A DNA stretch of 64,000 bases from Bacteroidales bacterium (GCA_017633985.1 JAGBOF010000007.1:186001-250000), one strand, 5' to 3'. Numbered from the stretch's first letter, positions 45,001-52,640 are shown. The notes: generated by a model from the sequence alone, not told the origin. A program made the numbers and translations.

Positions 45001-45413
45001 ATAATTATGTAACATCAAATAATGCAAGTGTAAAGGAGTTGCAAGATAACAGAGTAATAGATGCTGGAAATATAGAAAAATTGATTGCGAAAGTCAATGA
45101 TAATATAATCCCTTCAATAGCACAACTTGATACTAATATAGGCTTATTAACGAGTGATGAATGTGGGAATAATGTTTTTGCAAAATTTAATTCGGCTTTA
45201 GAAGATGTCTGTGATAGTATCTCATCTTTAAAGGCTGTATTACAAAGATGTGGTACAGATACAAGAATTCAAAATCAAGTTGAAGAGTTAGGAGATACTA
45301 TGGCTCTATTAAAGATAAATTATTCATATAATCAATGCGTAGTTCCTAGTCAGGCAGAATTAAAACCTGTTACAGACATAACCCCTATTACTCAATCAAT
45401 ATCGGCAAATTAA
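42009..45413 (+). CDS. Tail tip/baseplate (Tal-like) protein with triple repeat
   Basis: 1134 residues. The N-terminal 500 residues match the tail-hub family (gp18/Tal-like; EWYVTSDRRICLKKLENTPD). Three repeats follow (about 550-650, 700-790, 815-870), each with CWVV.P..PYY.NDEWLV...AG.TY.C...R.TG.F..S.W, a small carbohydrate-binding-like module. The end is helical, probably trimeric, with SSSISSTNSTVTMN. Contacts the cell surface beside the DGR target. Confidence 0.75.
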   Translation: MRRKTITIYYKINGIIQTLTVKFGDSDYIQKEIMQASFVSLNFSLPEYIELPIGSWVEEDNETYYLLDLCQPTKHNSEYFDYSLTFYNTVGLFSNWIVQSYSDDNWHSIKFSLTGRPKDFLTHIVKSCNAHITTGEQEFSIGDYDDASEQLVSFDSTFVFDALNSIAGVFNTEWYVTSDRRICLKKLENTPDDVVTLKYGSGFGIKPNIERRNTEQRRIDRILVQGGDRNIVQTKYGSQYLLLPKKKELYYDGTDFYSAKEDDTSRRKYVSDAEGLSIKGQDYDNNAIHSEMGFDGSNTYPSRVGQITKVTWSPNDSNTEYNSYKEADSHNSEDEKGLVWCNIYDDKNDIDYSDEDLRAEGTETISFMSGKLAGRTIEVSNYEHSKHEFKLMRITDGGVNMPNDTFYPAVDDEYAVFGMQMPQSYVDTASLEMMKEAIKQMYEYELDQVLFSLPIDEIWYKQSGKNLNVGDNINYEDDDFAKTGLKIRITQIRQYLSNPYKIEITLSNCRREQTVKQQIKDFWNFRDNFDSLVTDRVDFYDRTGNGTDKGTALNNKCWVVMPFTPYYKNDEWLVASDTTVETTKFKAGVTYHCKKTRLTGNFTASDWTAKSLFDYDRFDNRPKINGSVLTGDRSLLPQGDFDSFLIDSFDPLKLQADDNTTEIGKRLLGTTFTEFLTGRFDPARNDIDALIGNGGLVPNQCWVVQPTPPYYKNDEWLVARTVTINGMTFYAGVTYICTLSRLTGDFYPSEWLPKSIYNFDNLNGRPKINGSLLSSSDNLLLLPQGTYDTFLSTRFTPVESNVTRIIQNRGDIPNKCWVVQPTVPYYANDEWLVSEKVTIGGKDFLAGCTYLCTVDRTTGSFTASDWQLKSVTSYDDLRDKPTIITSYNDLTDKPIIITSYRDLTDKPSLNGVVLSGDIDLSNNSKFSSLVNDYGTLRANVFDTTTERFISLIDVRDALKVAREDPESPLISVGEAVSSLSSSISSTNSTVTMNKNSFDNYVTSNNASVKELQDNRVIDAGNIEKLIAKVNDNIIPSIAQLDTNIGLLTSDECGNNVFAKFNSALEDVCDSISSLKAVLQRCGTDTRIQNQVEELGDTMALLKINYSYNQCVVPSQAELKPVTDITPITQSISAN

Positions 45414-45463
45414 AGAATAGTCATAATAATAAAAGTAAGTAACAATTTTAAAATTAAGAGAAA

Positions 45464-45766
45464 ATGGCAAATGTAACGGAAATTATGTACGCTGGGCGAG
45501 TGAATGCCCACGGTAAAATCACTAGTTTAGCAAGTGATTTCAGTTTAAAGAACAATGAACCTTTTGCGTTGTATGTTCATCCGAAAACATTCACAGAAGA
45601 TGTGATGATGACGGTCAATTTGAAAGCCTATAAAGATACAGGATTTTCTGATTGTCCGATAAATTTTGATATGTGGAATCCAGTATCAGTTGTCGGCATA
45701 AAGGCTGGAGCAATAGACCTTACATTATATGATGTTTGGTGGGGAGCAGGCGAAGGTATCAACTAA
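45464..45766 (+). CDS. Small tail-side beta protein related to the Dit C-terminal domain
   Basis: 100 residues, one copy of the beta domain of the 40601 protein (PFALYVHPKTFTEDVMMTV, then CPINFDMWNPVSVV). Located between the Tal-like gene and the DGR target; may link or anchor the variable protein to the tail. Confidence 0.55.
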   Translation: MANVTEIMYAGRVNAHGKITSLASDFSLKNNEPFALYVHPKTFTEDVMMTVNLKAYKDTGFSDCPINFDMWNPVSVVGIKAGAIDLTLYDVWWGAGEGIN

Positions 45767-45787
45767 CAAAAAGAAAGGATTAAGAGT

Positions 45788-47158
45788 ATGGGTATCTTAA
45801 TAGGAATGGACGGAGTTATTGGCAGAGGTAAAGGCAACTCAAATATGTATTGTGGTTATGAGTTTGATGTTACCGATAGTCAATGCGATGTCAAGCGAAT
45901 AGCAGGAGCAGGTAAAGAGTATTATTTCTTTGCCGAAGGTGGCGGTATCTTCAATGGATTTAAGTCTTGTTTAGTAGAAGGTAGCGGAGCAAACATTAAG
46001 AAAACTTATATGCCTGAATCAAGTTTTGCAGGATTTGATTTGACAGGTGCAAAAGGTAATGTAATGGTTGAATTTCCGTACTTGTATGCAAGATTTGAAA
46101 CAGACGGAAATAAAAGACGTGCATTATTCAGTTTATATCCACTTCCGGGGTTTAAGCCTGTGAAAGAAAATACAAGGATAAACTTGGGAATGTATAAAGC
46201 GACAACAAAACGAACAGATAGTGCAAATGATACCACGTTGTGTTCGGTAGCCAATCCTTTATATATAGGTGGAGATAATAATGACACATACCGCTCAAAA
46301 TTATATGGCAGACCGATAACGTCAGTAAAGATTGATGACTTTCGTACTTACGCAAGAAAGAATGGCAGTGATTACGGTGCTATTGATTGGACGGGGCATA
46401 ACCTAATGCAACATCTGTATATTGCTGAATATGGCAACAGAAATTGTCAGTTGGCAGTAAATAATCAAAGAGATGCAAATGGGTTCAGACAAGGCGGTCT
46501 TGGTAGTGGAGTAAGTAATACAATAAGTGCAAGTTGGAATACCTATAATGGATATAGACCTGTTGCACCTTGTGGAGCAGGAAATAGTTTGGCAGGTGGT
46601 AGCGGAGAAGTTGAGATTTGGGTATTGAATGACGGAACGGTACAATATACAGCACCTGAAGAAGATTTGTTCTTACATACATTCATACCGAAGTATCACG
46701 GCATAGAAAGTCCTTACGGAGATATATTTGAATTGCACGACGGCGTTCATATCTTGGTCAAAGATGCTTCTGCAAACGGAGATGTTGAGTTTTATGTATG
46801 CAATGACCATACGAAGTTTGCAAGTGGAATAACGTCTGACTATGAGTTAAGAGGACTTATAGGCAATGGTACTAACTATTATTACGGAGATGTGTTGTGG
46901 GGAGATAAAGGTGATATTATTCCATTAAAGTCAGGTGGTAGCGATAAGACTAAATGGGCGGATTATTACTATATAACAAATAGTAATGGTGCAAATAGCC
47001 GTTGGTGTGCTGTCGGTGGTCACGCTAATGGCGGTGCTCACGATGGGTTCGGTTGCGTTCATGCGAATAGCGTTTGGACGAATACGATCGTGAGTTGCGG
47101 CTCTCGCCTTTGCTTGTACGAAAACGTAACCACAAACGCAAACGGAATAATAGTTTAA
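45788..47158 (+). CDS. DGR variable protein 1 (tail-side adhesin)
   Basis: 456 residues. The C-terminal about 53 residues (404-456) contain VR1: SRWCAVGGHANGGAHDGFGC, then VHANSVWTNTIVSCGSRLC. The preceding region (about 90-400) is DGR-target-like with AEYGNRNCQLAVNN and YITNSNGAN. It is next to the template and reverse transcriptase and directly after the tail genes, so it is probably a receptor-binding protein whose tip is diversified to switch hosts. Confidence 0.85.
   Translation: MGILIGMDGVIGRGKGNSNMYCGYEFDVTDSQCDVKRIAGAGKEYYFFAEGGGIFNGFKSCLVEGSGANIKKTYMPESSFAGFDLTGAKGNVMVEFPYLYARFETDGNKRRALFSLYPLPGFKPVKENTRINLGMYKATTKRTDSANDTTLCSVANPLYIGGDNNDTYRSKLYGRPITSVKIDDFRTYARKNGSDYGAIDWTGHNLMQHLYIAEYGNRNCQLAVNNQRDANGFRQGGLGSGVSNTISASWNTYNGYRPVAPCGAGNSLAGGSGEVEIWVLNDGTVQYTAPEEDLFLHTFIPKYHGIESPYGDIFELHDGVHILVKDASANGDVEFYVCNDHTKFASGITSDYELRGLIGNGTNYYYGDVLWGDKGDIIPLKSGGSDKTKWADYYYITNSNGANSRWCAVGGHANGGAHDGFGCVHANSVWTNTIVSCGSRLCLYENVTTNANGIIV
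46997..47116 (+). repeat. DGR variable repeat VR1
   Basis: 120 bp aligned to TR 47282-47401 without gaps. 13 mismatches, all at template A positions, giving 11 residue changes. Both ends are sharp: the first non-A mismatch past the 3' end is at 47117. Confidence 0.95.
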
Positions 47159-47186
47159 ACGGAAGCGTGCCGTCAGGCAACAAAAC

Positions 47187-47216
47187 GCAGAGCGGGGCGA
47201 TAGCCCCTCTGCATTT
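47187..47216 (+). terminator. GATA-loop hairpin downstream of VR1
   Basis: GCAGA/TCTGC and GGGGC/GCCCC stems separated by a two-base bulge, loop GATA, then TTTT. May be both the terminator of the target gene and the downstream hairpin that DGRs use to recognise the target; GATA fits the GRNA loop reported for such hairpins. It lies about 70 bp past VR1. Confidence 0.55.
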
Positions 47217-47281
47217 TAATTAACTGAAACATTGAAAATTCGCAAAAGAATATGATAGTAAATATAGGTTGTCATTCCTTG

Positions 47282-47401
47282 AGCCGTTGGTGTGCTGTCG
47301 GTGGTAACGCTAATAACGGTGCTAACGATGGGTTCGGTTACGTTAATGCGAATAACGTTTGGACGAATACGAACGTGAATTACGGCTCTCGCAATTACTT
47401 G
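47282..47401 (+). repeat. DGR template repeat (TR)
   Basis: 120 bp, rich in AAC/AAT codon positions, invariant source for VR1 and VR2. Transcribed toward the reverse transcriptase gene that starts 134 bp later. Differences from each VR occur only at A, so this copy is the template. An open frame runs through it but is not considered a gene. Confidence 0.95.
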
Positions 47402-47535
47402 GAAAATAAATTTACAAATATCGGGAATGAGACCTTTGCCTCTTGGCAAAAGATAACAGTTTAAAATAGTACATAATAGGTTTCGGACACGAATTGTATT
47501 ATAACAAGCAAAGGGATATAATGAAGTAGGTTTAA

Positions 47536-48678
47536 ATGGAACGGCTTGAAAACATATATGAGAAGATAATAAGTCTTGATAATCTGATTATCGCTGCAAA
47601 GAAAGCGGCAAAAAATAAGAAGCACCGCAGAGCAGTGAAGAAGTTTTTCAGAGAAAACGGAGAAGATAATGTTTTATTAAAACAACTTCACGAATCACTG
47701 AAAAAGAAGACGTTTGTTGTCGGGAAATATAAGAAATTCAAAGTCTATGAACCGAAAGAAAGAACAATATTCAAACTGCCGTTTTTTCCTGACAGGATTG
47801 TTCAGCACGCAATAGTAAATATTCTTGGGGATTATTGGTATAGTCTTATGAGAAGGAATACCTATGCGTGTGTTAAGGACAGAGGAATGACAGGCGAACA
47901 AGGTATGTACACGACAATAGTACTTACACTTAAAGCAAATCCTAAAGGAACGCAGTATTGTTTGAAGCAAGACATAAGGCATTATTATCCGTCTATTCCT
48001 CACGATAAGATGAAAGAAGTTTTGAGTGAAGGTATAGCAGATAAGGATGCTTTATGGTTGCTTTGTATGTATATTGACAGCATAAGTACAGGAGATGTAG
48101 AAGGTGTAGGATTACCTATCGGAAGTATATTATCGCAGTATTTTGCCAACTTGTTTTTAAGCAAGTTTGATTATGATATAGAGAAGAAATTATCAAAGAA
48201 ATATCATATTTCACTATATGCAAGATATAACGATGATAAGATTTTTCTTGCAAAGACAAAGGAGCAATTACATCAGTTGTTTGAAGAAGAGAGAAAAATG
48301 TTACTTGATAGAGGTTTGAAATTGAAACCTAATTATCAGATTTTCCCTGTTGAAGCGAGAGGAATTGATATTGGCGGTTTTGTCTTTCGTCATAATTATA
48401 TCCTAATACGAAAAAACATTAAGAAAAACTTTTGTAGAAAAGTAGCAGAATTAGAAAAACGTCCTGTACCACTTACTATTGATGAATATAAACAAGAAGT
48501 TTGTCCGTGGCTTGGGTATATACAAAGGACAAACTCAAGACATCTGATAGAGAAAGTAGTACCGAAGGAATATCAACAAATTTTTGATAAATATTTAAAA
48601 CTTGATAAAAGAGATGAAGTATACAACATCAAAAACAGAGAAGAGCGAGTTTTCAGTAAAACCGCAGACGTTGCATAA
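47536..48678 (+). CDS. DGR reverse transcriptase
   Basis: 380 residues. Conserved: RIVQHAIVNIL, catalytic QDIRHYYPS (D146), IGSILSQ (195-201; the DGR-type (I/V)GxxxSQ replacing QG) and YARYNDDK with YNDD at 231-234. Reads TR RNA with errors at adenines and directs cDNA to VR1 and VR2. No recognisable accessory gene (Avd) follows. Confidence 0.93.
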   Translation: MERLENIYEKIISLDNLIIAAKKAAKNKKHRRAVKKFFRENGEDNVLLKQLHESLKKKTFVVGKYKKFKVYEPKERTIFKLPFFPDRIVQHAIVNILGDYWYSLMRRNTYACVKDRGMTGEQGMYTTIVLTLKANPKGTQYCLKQDIRHYYPSIPHDKMKEVLSEGIADKDALWLLCMYIDSISTGDVEGVGLPIGSILSQYFANLFLSKFDYDIEKKLSKKYHISLYARYNDDKIFLAKTKEQLHQLFEEERKMLLDRGLKLKPNYQIFPVEARGIDIGGFVFRHNYILIRKNIKKNFCRKVAELEKRPVPLTIDEYKQEVCPWLGYIQRTNSRHLIEKVVPKEYQQIFDKYLKLDKRDEVYNIKNREERVFSKTADVA

Positions 48679-49009
48679 AGATACTGACGGAAAGACCGTT
48701 TATTGTCTTGATATAGAAGAAACGGAGAAAGAAAACGAAGAAGGCAATAAATATAAATGTTTTCTTGCATACGTCATAATTGTGCCTGAAACGGCGACAA
48801 ACTCAAATGTAGTGAAACACGCAATAAAGACATTGTGGAGTATTGAAGATGAGAATGAGTTGCAAAACAACTTTGTCGCAGGAGAAAATAAGTTGTTTCC
48901 GACAACTGTAGAAAATAATGAAGCGAAAGCACGTTATAAGACATTCTTGTCAGAAGTTATTGCATTAAAGGAGCAAGTTCGTAACGACTTAAAAGCACTT
49001 GAAGAATGA
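48614..49009 (+). CDS. Hypothetical phage protein downstream of the DGR RT
   Basis: 131 residues from the ATG at 48614, overlapping the RT gene by 65 bp; ends in coiled-coil KEQVRNDLKALEE. Alpha/beta core with YCLDIEETEKE. Not clearly an Avd: too long and not a four-helix bundle by pattern. Could be a tail-fibre chaperone; unknown. Confidence 0.55.
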   Translation: MKYTTSKTEKSEFSVKPQTLHKDTDGKTVYCLDIEETEKENEEGNKYKCFLAYVIIVPETATNSNVVKHAIKTLWSIEDENELQNNFVAGENKLFPTTVENNEAKARYKTFLSEVIALKEQVRNDLKALEE

Positions 49010-49362
49010 TGGAAACGGTAGATTTTTCAGAACTTGGCATTAAATCTAAAAGAGGAGATATTTGGGATTGTCCAAAAGTATCAATACAATCGCTTTTTGA
49101 TAAACCTATAATCTTTCTTGGAATGATTATCACAGGAACTCACTTTGGAGAAGAAAAATGTCTTGTTCATTTCTGTGAAAGAGTGGATGATAATGATAAT
49201 TTCATTGGAGAGGGAAAATTCTTTACAGGAAGTAAAGAATTAAAAGACTTATTCACTCAAATACAACGTATTGTTGAAGACCAGTGTATTTATCCTATCG
49301 TTACCATTAAAAAAGTAAGGCTTGGTAGTTATGAAATATTAACTCTTAAAAATGGCAGATAA
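49006..49362 (+). CDS. Hypothetical protein
   Basis: 118 residues, OB-like beta pattern (KPIIFLGMIITGTHFGEEKC). ATGA overlap with the previous gene and 11-bp overlap with the endolysin. Function unknown. Confidence 0.55.
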   Translation: MMETVDFSELGIKSKRGDIWDCPKVSIQSLFDKPIIFLGMIITGTHFGEEKCLVHFCERVDDNDNFIGEGKFFTGSKELKDLFTQIQRIVEDQCIYPIVTIKKVRLGSYEILTLKNGR

Positions 49363-49798
49363 GATGAAAATAAGTAAAAGAGGAATAGACCTGATAAAGT
49401 CATTTGAAGGTTTAAGATTGACGGCGTATAAACCTGTAAAGACTGAAAAGAATTGGACTATTGGATATGGTCATTGTTCGCCTTGTATTCGTGAGGGTAT
49501 GATGATTAGTCAAAAGTTGGCAGATGAATACCTTAACGAAGATTTGCAGAAGTTTGAACAGGGAATAAATGCGTATAACTTAAAAGTCAATCAGAATCAA
49601 TTTGACGCTTTGGTGTCTTTTGCATTCAATGTAGGACTGAAGAATTTTGCAAACTCAACCTTACTACGAAAAGTTAAGTTAGGAGCAAACAATCCTGCAA
49701 TCCGTGATGAATTTATGCGTTGGGTTTATTCAGGGGGAAATAAATTATCGGGATTGGAACGCAGAAGAAAAGCAGAAGCGGACTTGTATTTTAGTTAA
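49352..49798 (+). CDS. Endolysin (GH24 lysozyme)
   Basis: 148 residues. ISKRGIDLIKSFEGLRLTAY (catalytic E19) and NWTIGYGH (about 35-41) are GH24 hallmarks; QFDALVSFAFNVG and RRRKAEADLYF complete the fold. The Asp usually 9 residues after the Glu is not at its expected place (AYKPVKTEKN), as in some other Bacteroidetes lysozymes. Cuts peptidoglycan. No signal peptide, so it needs the holin. Confidence 0.85.
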   Translation: MADKMKISKRGIDLIKSFEGLRLTAYKPVKTEKNWTIGYGHCSPCIREGMMISQKLADEYLNEDLQKFEQGINAYNLKVNQNQFDALVSFAFNVGLKNFANSTLLRKVKLGANNPAIRDEFMRWVYSGGNKLSGLERRRKAEADLYFS

Positions 49799-49801
49799 GT
49801 T

Positions 49802-50029
49802 ATGACAATAGCAAAAGATAAGATACTTCACTTTGCAGTAAATTTCATCAGTGCATTCATTGTCGGAATTTACGGCGTTTGCTTTGGCTTGGGAGCAAGT
49901 GTCGGCAAAGAGTATGGAGATAGCAAGGCTGTCGGCAATAAATGGGATTGGCTTGACATTGTTGCGGATTGTATTGGCTTGGGTGTTGGTTTTGCTTTTA
50001 ATCGGTTATTGCTTATTGTAGTTAAGTGA
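49802..50029 (+). CDS. Small two-helix membrane protein, lysis-associated
   Basis: 75 residues. Two hydrophobic helices (about 11-32 and 53-72) around a polar loop GKEYGDSKAVGNKWDW. Between endolysin and holin; may be a second holin-like or YfiM-like lysis protein. Function inferred from context. Confidence 0.55.
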   Translation: MTIAKDKILHFAVNFISAFIVGIYGVCFGLGASVGKEYGDSKAVGNKWDWLDIVADCIGLGVGFAFNRLLLIVVK

Positions 50030-50079
50030 AATAAGAGCGGTTCTTATTTGAGTTTAATCATTTAAAGTGAAATAAAAAA

Positions 50080-50556
50080 ATGGAAATATTAAGAAGCATA
50101 AGCGGAATGTTATCAATCATTGTTATCGCTTGTACGGTAGTGCTGTTTGCGATGATTATAGATTTGATAAGCGGAGTAAATAAGGCAAAGTTACGCGGAG
50201 AGGCAAGGTCGTCCTTTGCATTAAAGCGTTCTTTGAGTAAATTCATCTCCTACGAAGGCGGTATGTTGATAGGTGCTTGTGTAGATATTCTGATACATTT
50301 CAGCAATATTTACAAGTTGTTTCATTTGGATAACATCTACGGTGTTCCTATTGTAACGTGCATTGTCGGAGTTTTCCTTTGCATTGTTGAATGGCGGAGC
50401 ATAAGAGAGAAAGCCGATGAAAAGACACGCAACGAATTGGAAAAGATAGAACAGGTTGCAAGTAAAGTCTTGGATAAACAAGAGTTGGCAGGAGCATTGA
50501 AAGAAGCAATATTGGACGCACTAAAAACAAATCAAGTACCAGACAACGACAAATAA
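50080..50556 (+). CDS. Holin (phage_holin_4-like)
   Basis: 158 residues. Three membrane segments (about 8-32, 58-78, 88-106), with DLISGVNKAKLRGEARSS between the first two, a holin_4-like pattern; a soluble coiled C-terminus (115-158) follows. Forms membrane lesions that release the endolysin. Confidence 0.75.
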   Translation: MEILRSISGMLSIIVIACTVVLFAMIIDLISGVNKAKLRGEARSSFALKRSLSKFISYEGGMLIGACVDILIHFSNIYKLFHLDNIYGVPIVTCIVGVFLCIVEWRSIREKADEKTRNELEKIEQVASKVLDKQELAGALKEAILDALKTNQVPDNDK

Positions 50557-50571
50557 GGTACGCCTGTTTTC

Positions 50572-50643
50572 AAATATGTACCCGAAACATTGATTTCGGG
50601 TACATATTTAATCACGTTAAAGAAATTAAGATTTTTTAACGTG
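50572..50643 (+). terminator. Tandem hairpins after the holin gene
   Basis: Hairpin 1: perfect 16-bp stem 50572-50587/50594-50609 with a 6-base loop. Hairpin 2: CACGTTAAA/TTTAACGTG (about 50613-50643). Neither has a simple T tail on the plus strand, so they may act as bidirectional terminator or mRNA stabilising elements. Confidence 0.55.
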
Positions 50644-50685
50644 AGGCAGTTATCAAGTTAAAAAATTGCAGCAAATTTAACACGA

Positions 50686-50802
50686 GCAAGTTACAGGCAA
50701 GTTAAGTGTGATTTCCTGCGACAAAAAAAACAGATTGAAAGATAGTAAGTTATCAACGATGTGGATTTACTCTGCAAATAAAAAAACAAGTTAAAAGCAA
50801 GT
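50686..50802 (+). repeat. CAAGTTA direct repeats
   Basis: CAAGTTA occurs twice in pairs 11 bp apart (CAAGTTAcaggCAAGTTA at about 50688 and AAGTTAaaagCAAGTTA at about 50787) before the spanin-like gene. Possible binding sites for a regulator; no promoter consensus stands out. Confidence 0.4.
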
Positions 50803-50807
50803 TAGAA

Positions 50808-51413
50808 ATGGGAAGTGATATTATAAAGAAAATCAGTCATTGTCTTATATTCATACTTATTGCAATGTTTTGTGTGGAATATTGCAGTAATAAGACGTTA
50901 AAAGAAGAAAATCAAAGGTTGTCAAATAATCAAACCGCACTGACACAAAAGATGGCCGAATACACGGACAAAGAAGGTCGTTTGGTGGCACAAGTGCAGA
51001 GTTTGTCGGTAAGTAAGGGCGAGTTTATGCGGATTGCCAGCGATGAAGCCGAAGAAGTGAAGGACCTGAAAATACAACTCAAACGCCTGCAATCTTACAG
51101 CGAAAGCGGTATGCTTACGGAGTATAGGATTGACACGTTAAGGTTGTATGACAGCATTTTTATTCGGGACAGCATCATTGATACCGTGCGTTGTATAAGC
51201 TATTCGGATAATTGGTTAAGGTTGCAAGGGTGCATTGAAGATGACAGATACACGGGAGAGATACGTTCATTTGACACATTGATACAAGTTGTTGAACGGA
51301 TACCAAAAAAGTTTTTGTTTATCAAATATGGTACAAAAGGTTTTCGGCAGTCAGTCAAAAGCAAGAATCCTCACTCACGGATAGTGTATAGTGAGCATAT
51401 TCAAATAAAATAA
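50808..51413 (+). CDS. Spanin-like protein with N-terminal anchor
   Basis: 201 residues. N-terminal helix (about 9-26, CLIFILIAMFCVEYC) followed by a periplasmic coiled coil (about 30-100, EENQRLSNNQTALTQKMAEY) and a beta-rich end. Inner-membrane spanin type for outer membrane disruption after endolysin action. Last lysis gene. Confidence 0.6.
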   Translation: MGSDIIKKISHCLIFILIAMFCVEYCSNKTLKEENQRLSNNQTALTQKMAEYTDKEGRLVAQVQSLSVSKGEFMRIASDEAEEVKDLKIQLKRLQSYSESGMLTEYRIDTLRLYDSIFIRDSIIDTVRCISYSDNWLRLQGCIEDDRYTGEIRSFDTLIQVVERIPKKFLFIKYGTKGFRQSVKSKNPHSRIVYSEHIQIK

Positions 51414-51520
51414 ATCTTTTCTTTAATTGCTGTTTGAGAGGTTGCCTTAATGGCAGCCTCTTATTTTAATAGTTTTGCAAACAATATATTATTGTATTAA
51501 TGTAATAATTCATCAATTTA

Positions 51521-51551
51521 TTTGTCAGTTTTGAAAAATGTAGTAACTTTG
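51521..51551 (+). promoter_or_regulatory. Promoter of the toxin-antitoxin pair
   Basis: TTTG (51521-51524), 19 bp, TAACTTTG (51544-51551). Supports the antitoxin start at 51576 and rules out a start at 51522. Confidence 0.75.
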
Positions 51552-51575
51552 CAACCGTTTAAAATCATAAAACAG

Positions 51576-52154
51576 ATGTTAAATTTAACATTGTCAGACA
51601 GAGAGAAAATAGGAAATACAGTAGTCTATATTGCTGAAAGAATCCCTAATGTAAGCAAAACAAAGTTATTAAAATTGCTTTACTTTATGGAAGATTACAG
51701 CGTTAAAAGATTTCATTCTCCTTTTTTGGGAATTCCTTTTGAAGTATGGCAAGCAGGACCTGTACTTAAAGATATTTTTATTGATTTATCGGAAACTCCT
51801 ATAATATTGTCTGATTTCGTTGAAAAGATTGTCAAAAACGATAAAACATATATAAAGCCTAAGAAACAATTTTGCGATGATGAGTTCTCTGATAATGATA
51901 TTACCGTTATGGATGACACTCTGAAATATTACGGTAATATGACAGCCAAGCAGTTAGTGGAACTCTCTCACAAAGAAGATGGATTATGGCATAAGGTCTG
52001 TACAGAAAATAATCTATTGGAATTATTTGAAAAAGGCTATACAAATAATTCTGAATACACAATAGATTTAGGAGAACAATTGACAGGTTGCAGTAGAGAA
52101 TTTTATGAGGAACAACTTGATTTCTTAAATAGTACCCGTAATTATGCTAAATGA
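51576..52154 (+). CDS. Panacea-domain antitoxin (SocA/GepA-like)
   Basis: 192 residues from the ATG at 51576. Matches the Panacea/DUF4065 family: KTKLLKLLYFMEDYSVKRFH near the start, then FEVWQAGPVLKDIF, and TAKQLVELSHKEDGLW. These antitoxins neutralise varied toxins. Overlaps the toxin gene by 11 bp. Own promoter, probably expressed in the lysogen. Confidence 0.8.
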   Translation: MLNLTLSDREKIGNTVVYIAERIPNVSKTKLLKLLYFMEDYSVKRFHSPFLGIPFEVWQAGPVLKDIFIDLSETPIILSDFVEKIVKNDKTYIKPKKQFCDDEFSDNDITVMDDTLKYYGNMTAKQLVELSHKEDGLWHKVCTENNLLELFEKGYTNNSEYTIDLGEQLTGCSREFYEEQLDFLNSTRNYAK

Positions 52155-52602
52155 TGATAGATTTAAAGACGGGAATATCTTATATTTTAATCCGTTCTTT
52201 TTTACTGACGGAAAATCTGAACCTAAACCTAAATATTTTTTGATATTAAAACATATTGATGACAGAATTATTTTATCATCATTACCGACATCAAAAGATT
52301 CTGTTCCTGCTGATGTAGATAAAATACACGGATGTATAGACAATAAAACATTGAATTTTAATTGTTACTACTTTTCCCCTGATGTTGAAATTTGTACTAA
52401 CGGCTTCAAGTTTCCGATAGAAACGTATGTTTATGGTTTCAGATTACAAGATTTTGATATACAAACTTTGGTATTGCAAGAAATCAATGAAGATACGGCT
52501 ATAACATTGCAAGGAAGTCTGAAAAAAGAAGAATTTTCAGCAATACTTCAATGTTTAAAAACTTCATCTGCTGTAAAGAATAAGTATAAAAGAATTTTAT
52601 AA
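52144..52602 (+). CDS. MazF/PemK-like toxin
   Basis: 152 residues; overlaps the antitoxin gene by 11 bp. GNILYFNPFFFTDGKSEPKP and YFLILKHIDDRIILSSLPTS resemble the SH3-like barrel start of MazF/PemK toxins (GDIvyf...PKyfvil). Probably an RNase neutralised by the Panacea protein. May stabilise the prophage or exclude other phages. Confidence 0.65.
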   Translation: MLNDDRFKDGNILYFNPFFFTDGKSEPKPKYFLILKHIDDRIILSSLPTSKDSVPADVDKIHGCIDNKTLNFNCYYFSPDVEICTNGFKFPIETYVYGFRLQDFDIQTLVLQEINEDTAITLQGSLKKEEFSAILQCLKTSSAVKNKYKRIL

Positions 52603-52605
52603 AAT

Positions 52606-52640
52606 GTGTATCATTTCCGTAGCGTTACGAAAATGATATT
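52606..52640 (+). terminator. Terminator-like hairpin after the toxin gene
   Basis: TATCATTT and AAATGATA arms with inner CGTA/TACG pairs around a short loop. No strong T tail, but it ends the toxin-antitoxin operon. Between it and 52725 lie three copies of GGTAATAA and an inverted TTATTACC, possibly recognition sites near the integrase end. Confidence 0.45.

Noticed and set aside
47252-47464. 70-codon open frame through the template repeat
   Set aside because: It mirrors the target protein because TR is a copy of its coding sequence; no ribosome site or separate function is seen. TR is treated as a non-coding template.
49352-49798. Endolysin as inactive because the usual Asp is missing
   Set aside because: Other GH24 enzymes of Bacteroidetes phages also lack Asp at that place; the Glu and the TIGYGH motif are intact.
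51522-51575. Longer N-terminus for the Panacea antitoxin
   Set aside because: The extension lies on the promoter boxes (51521-51551) and would start with TTG; the ATG at 51576 is better.
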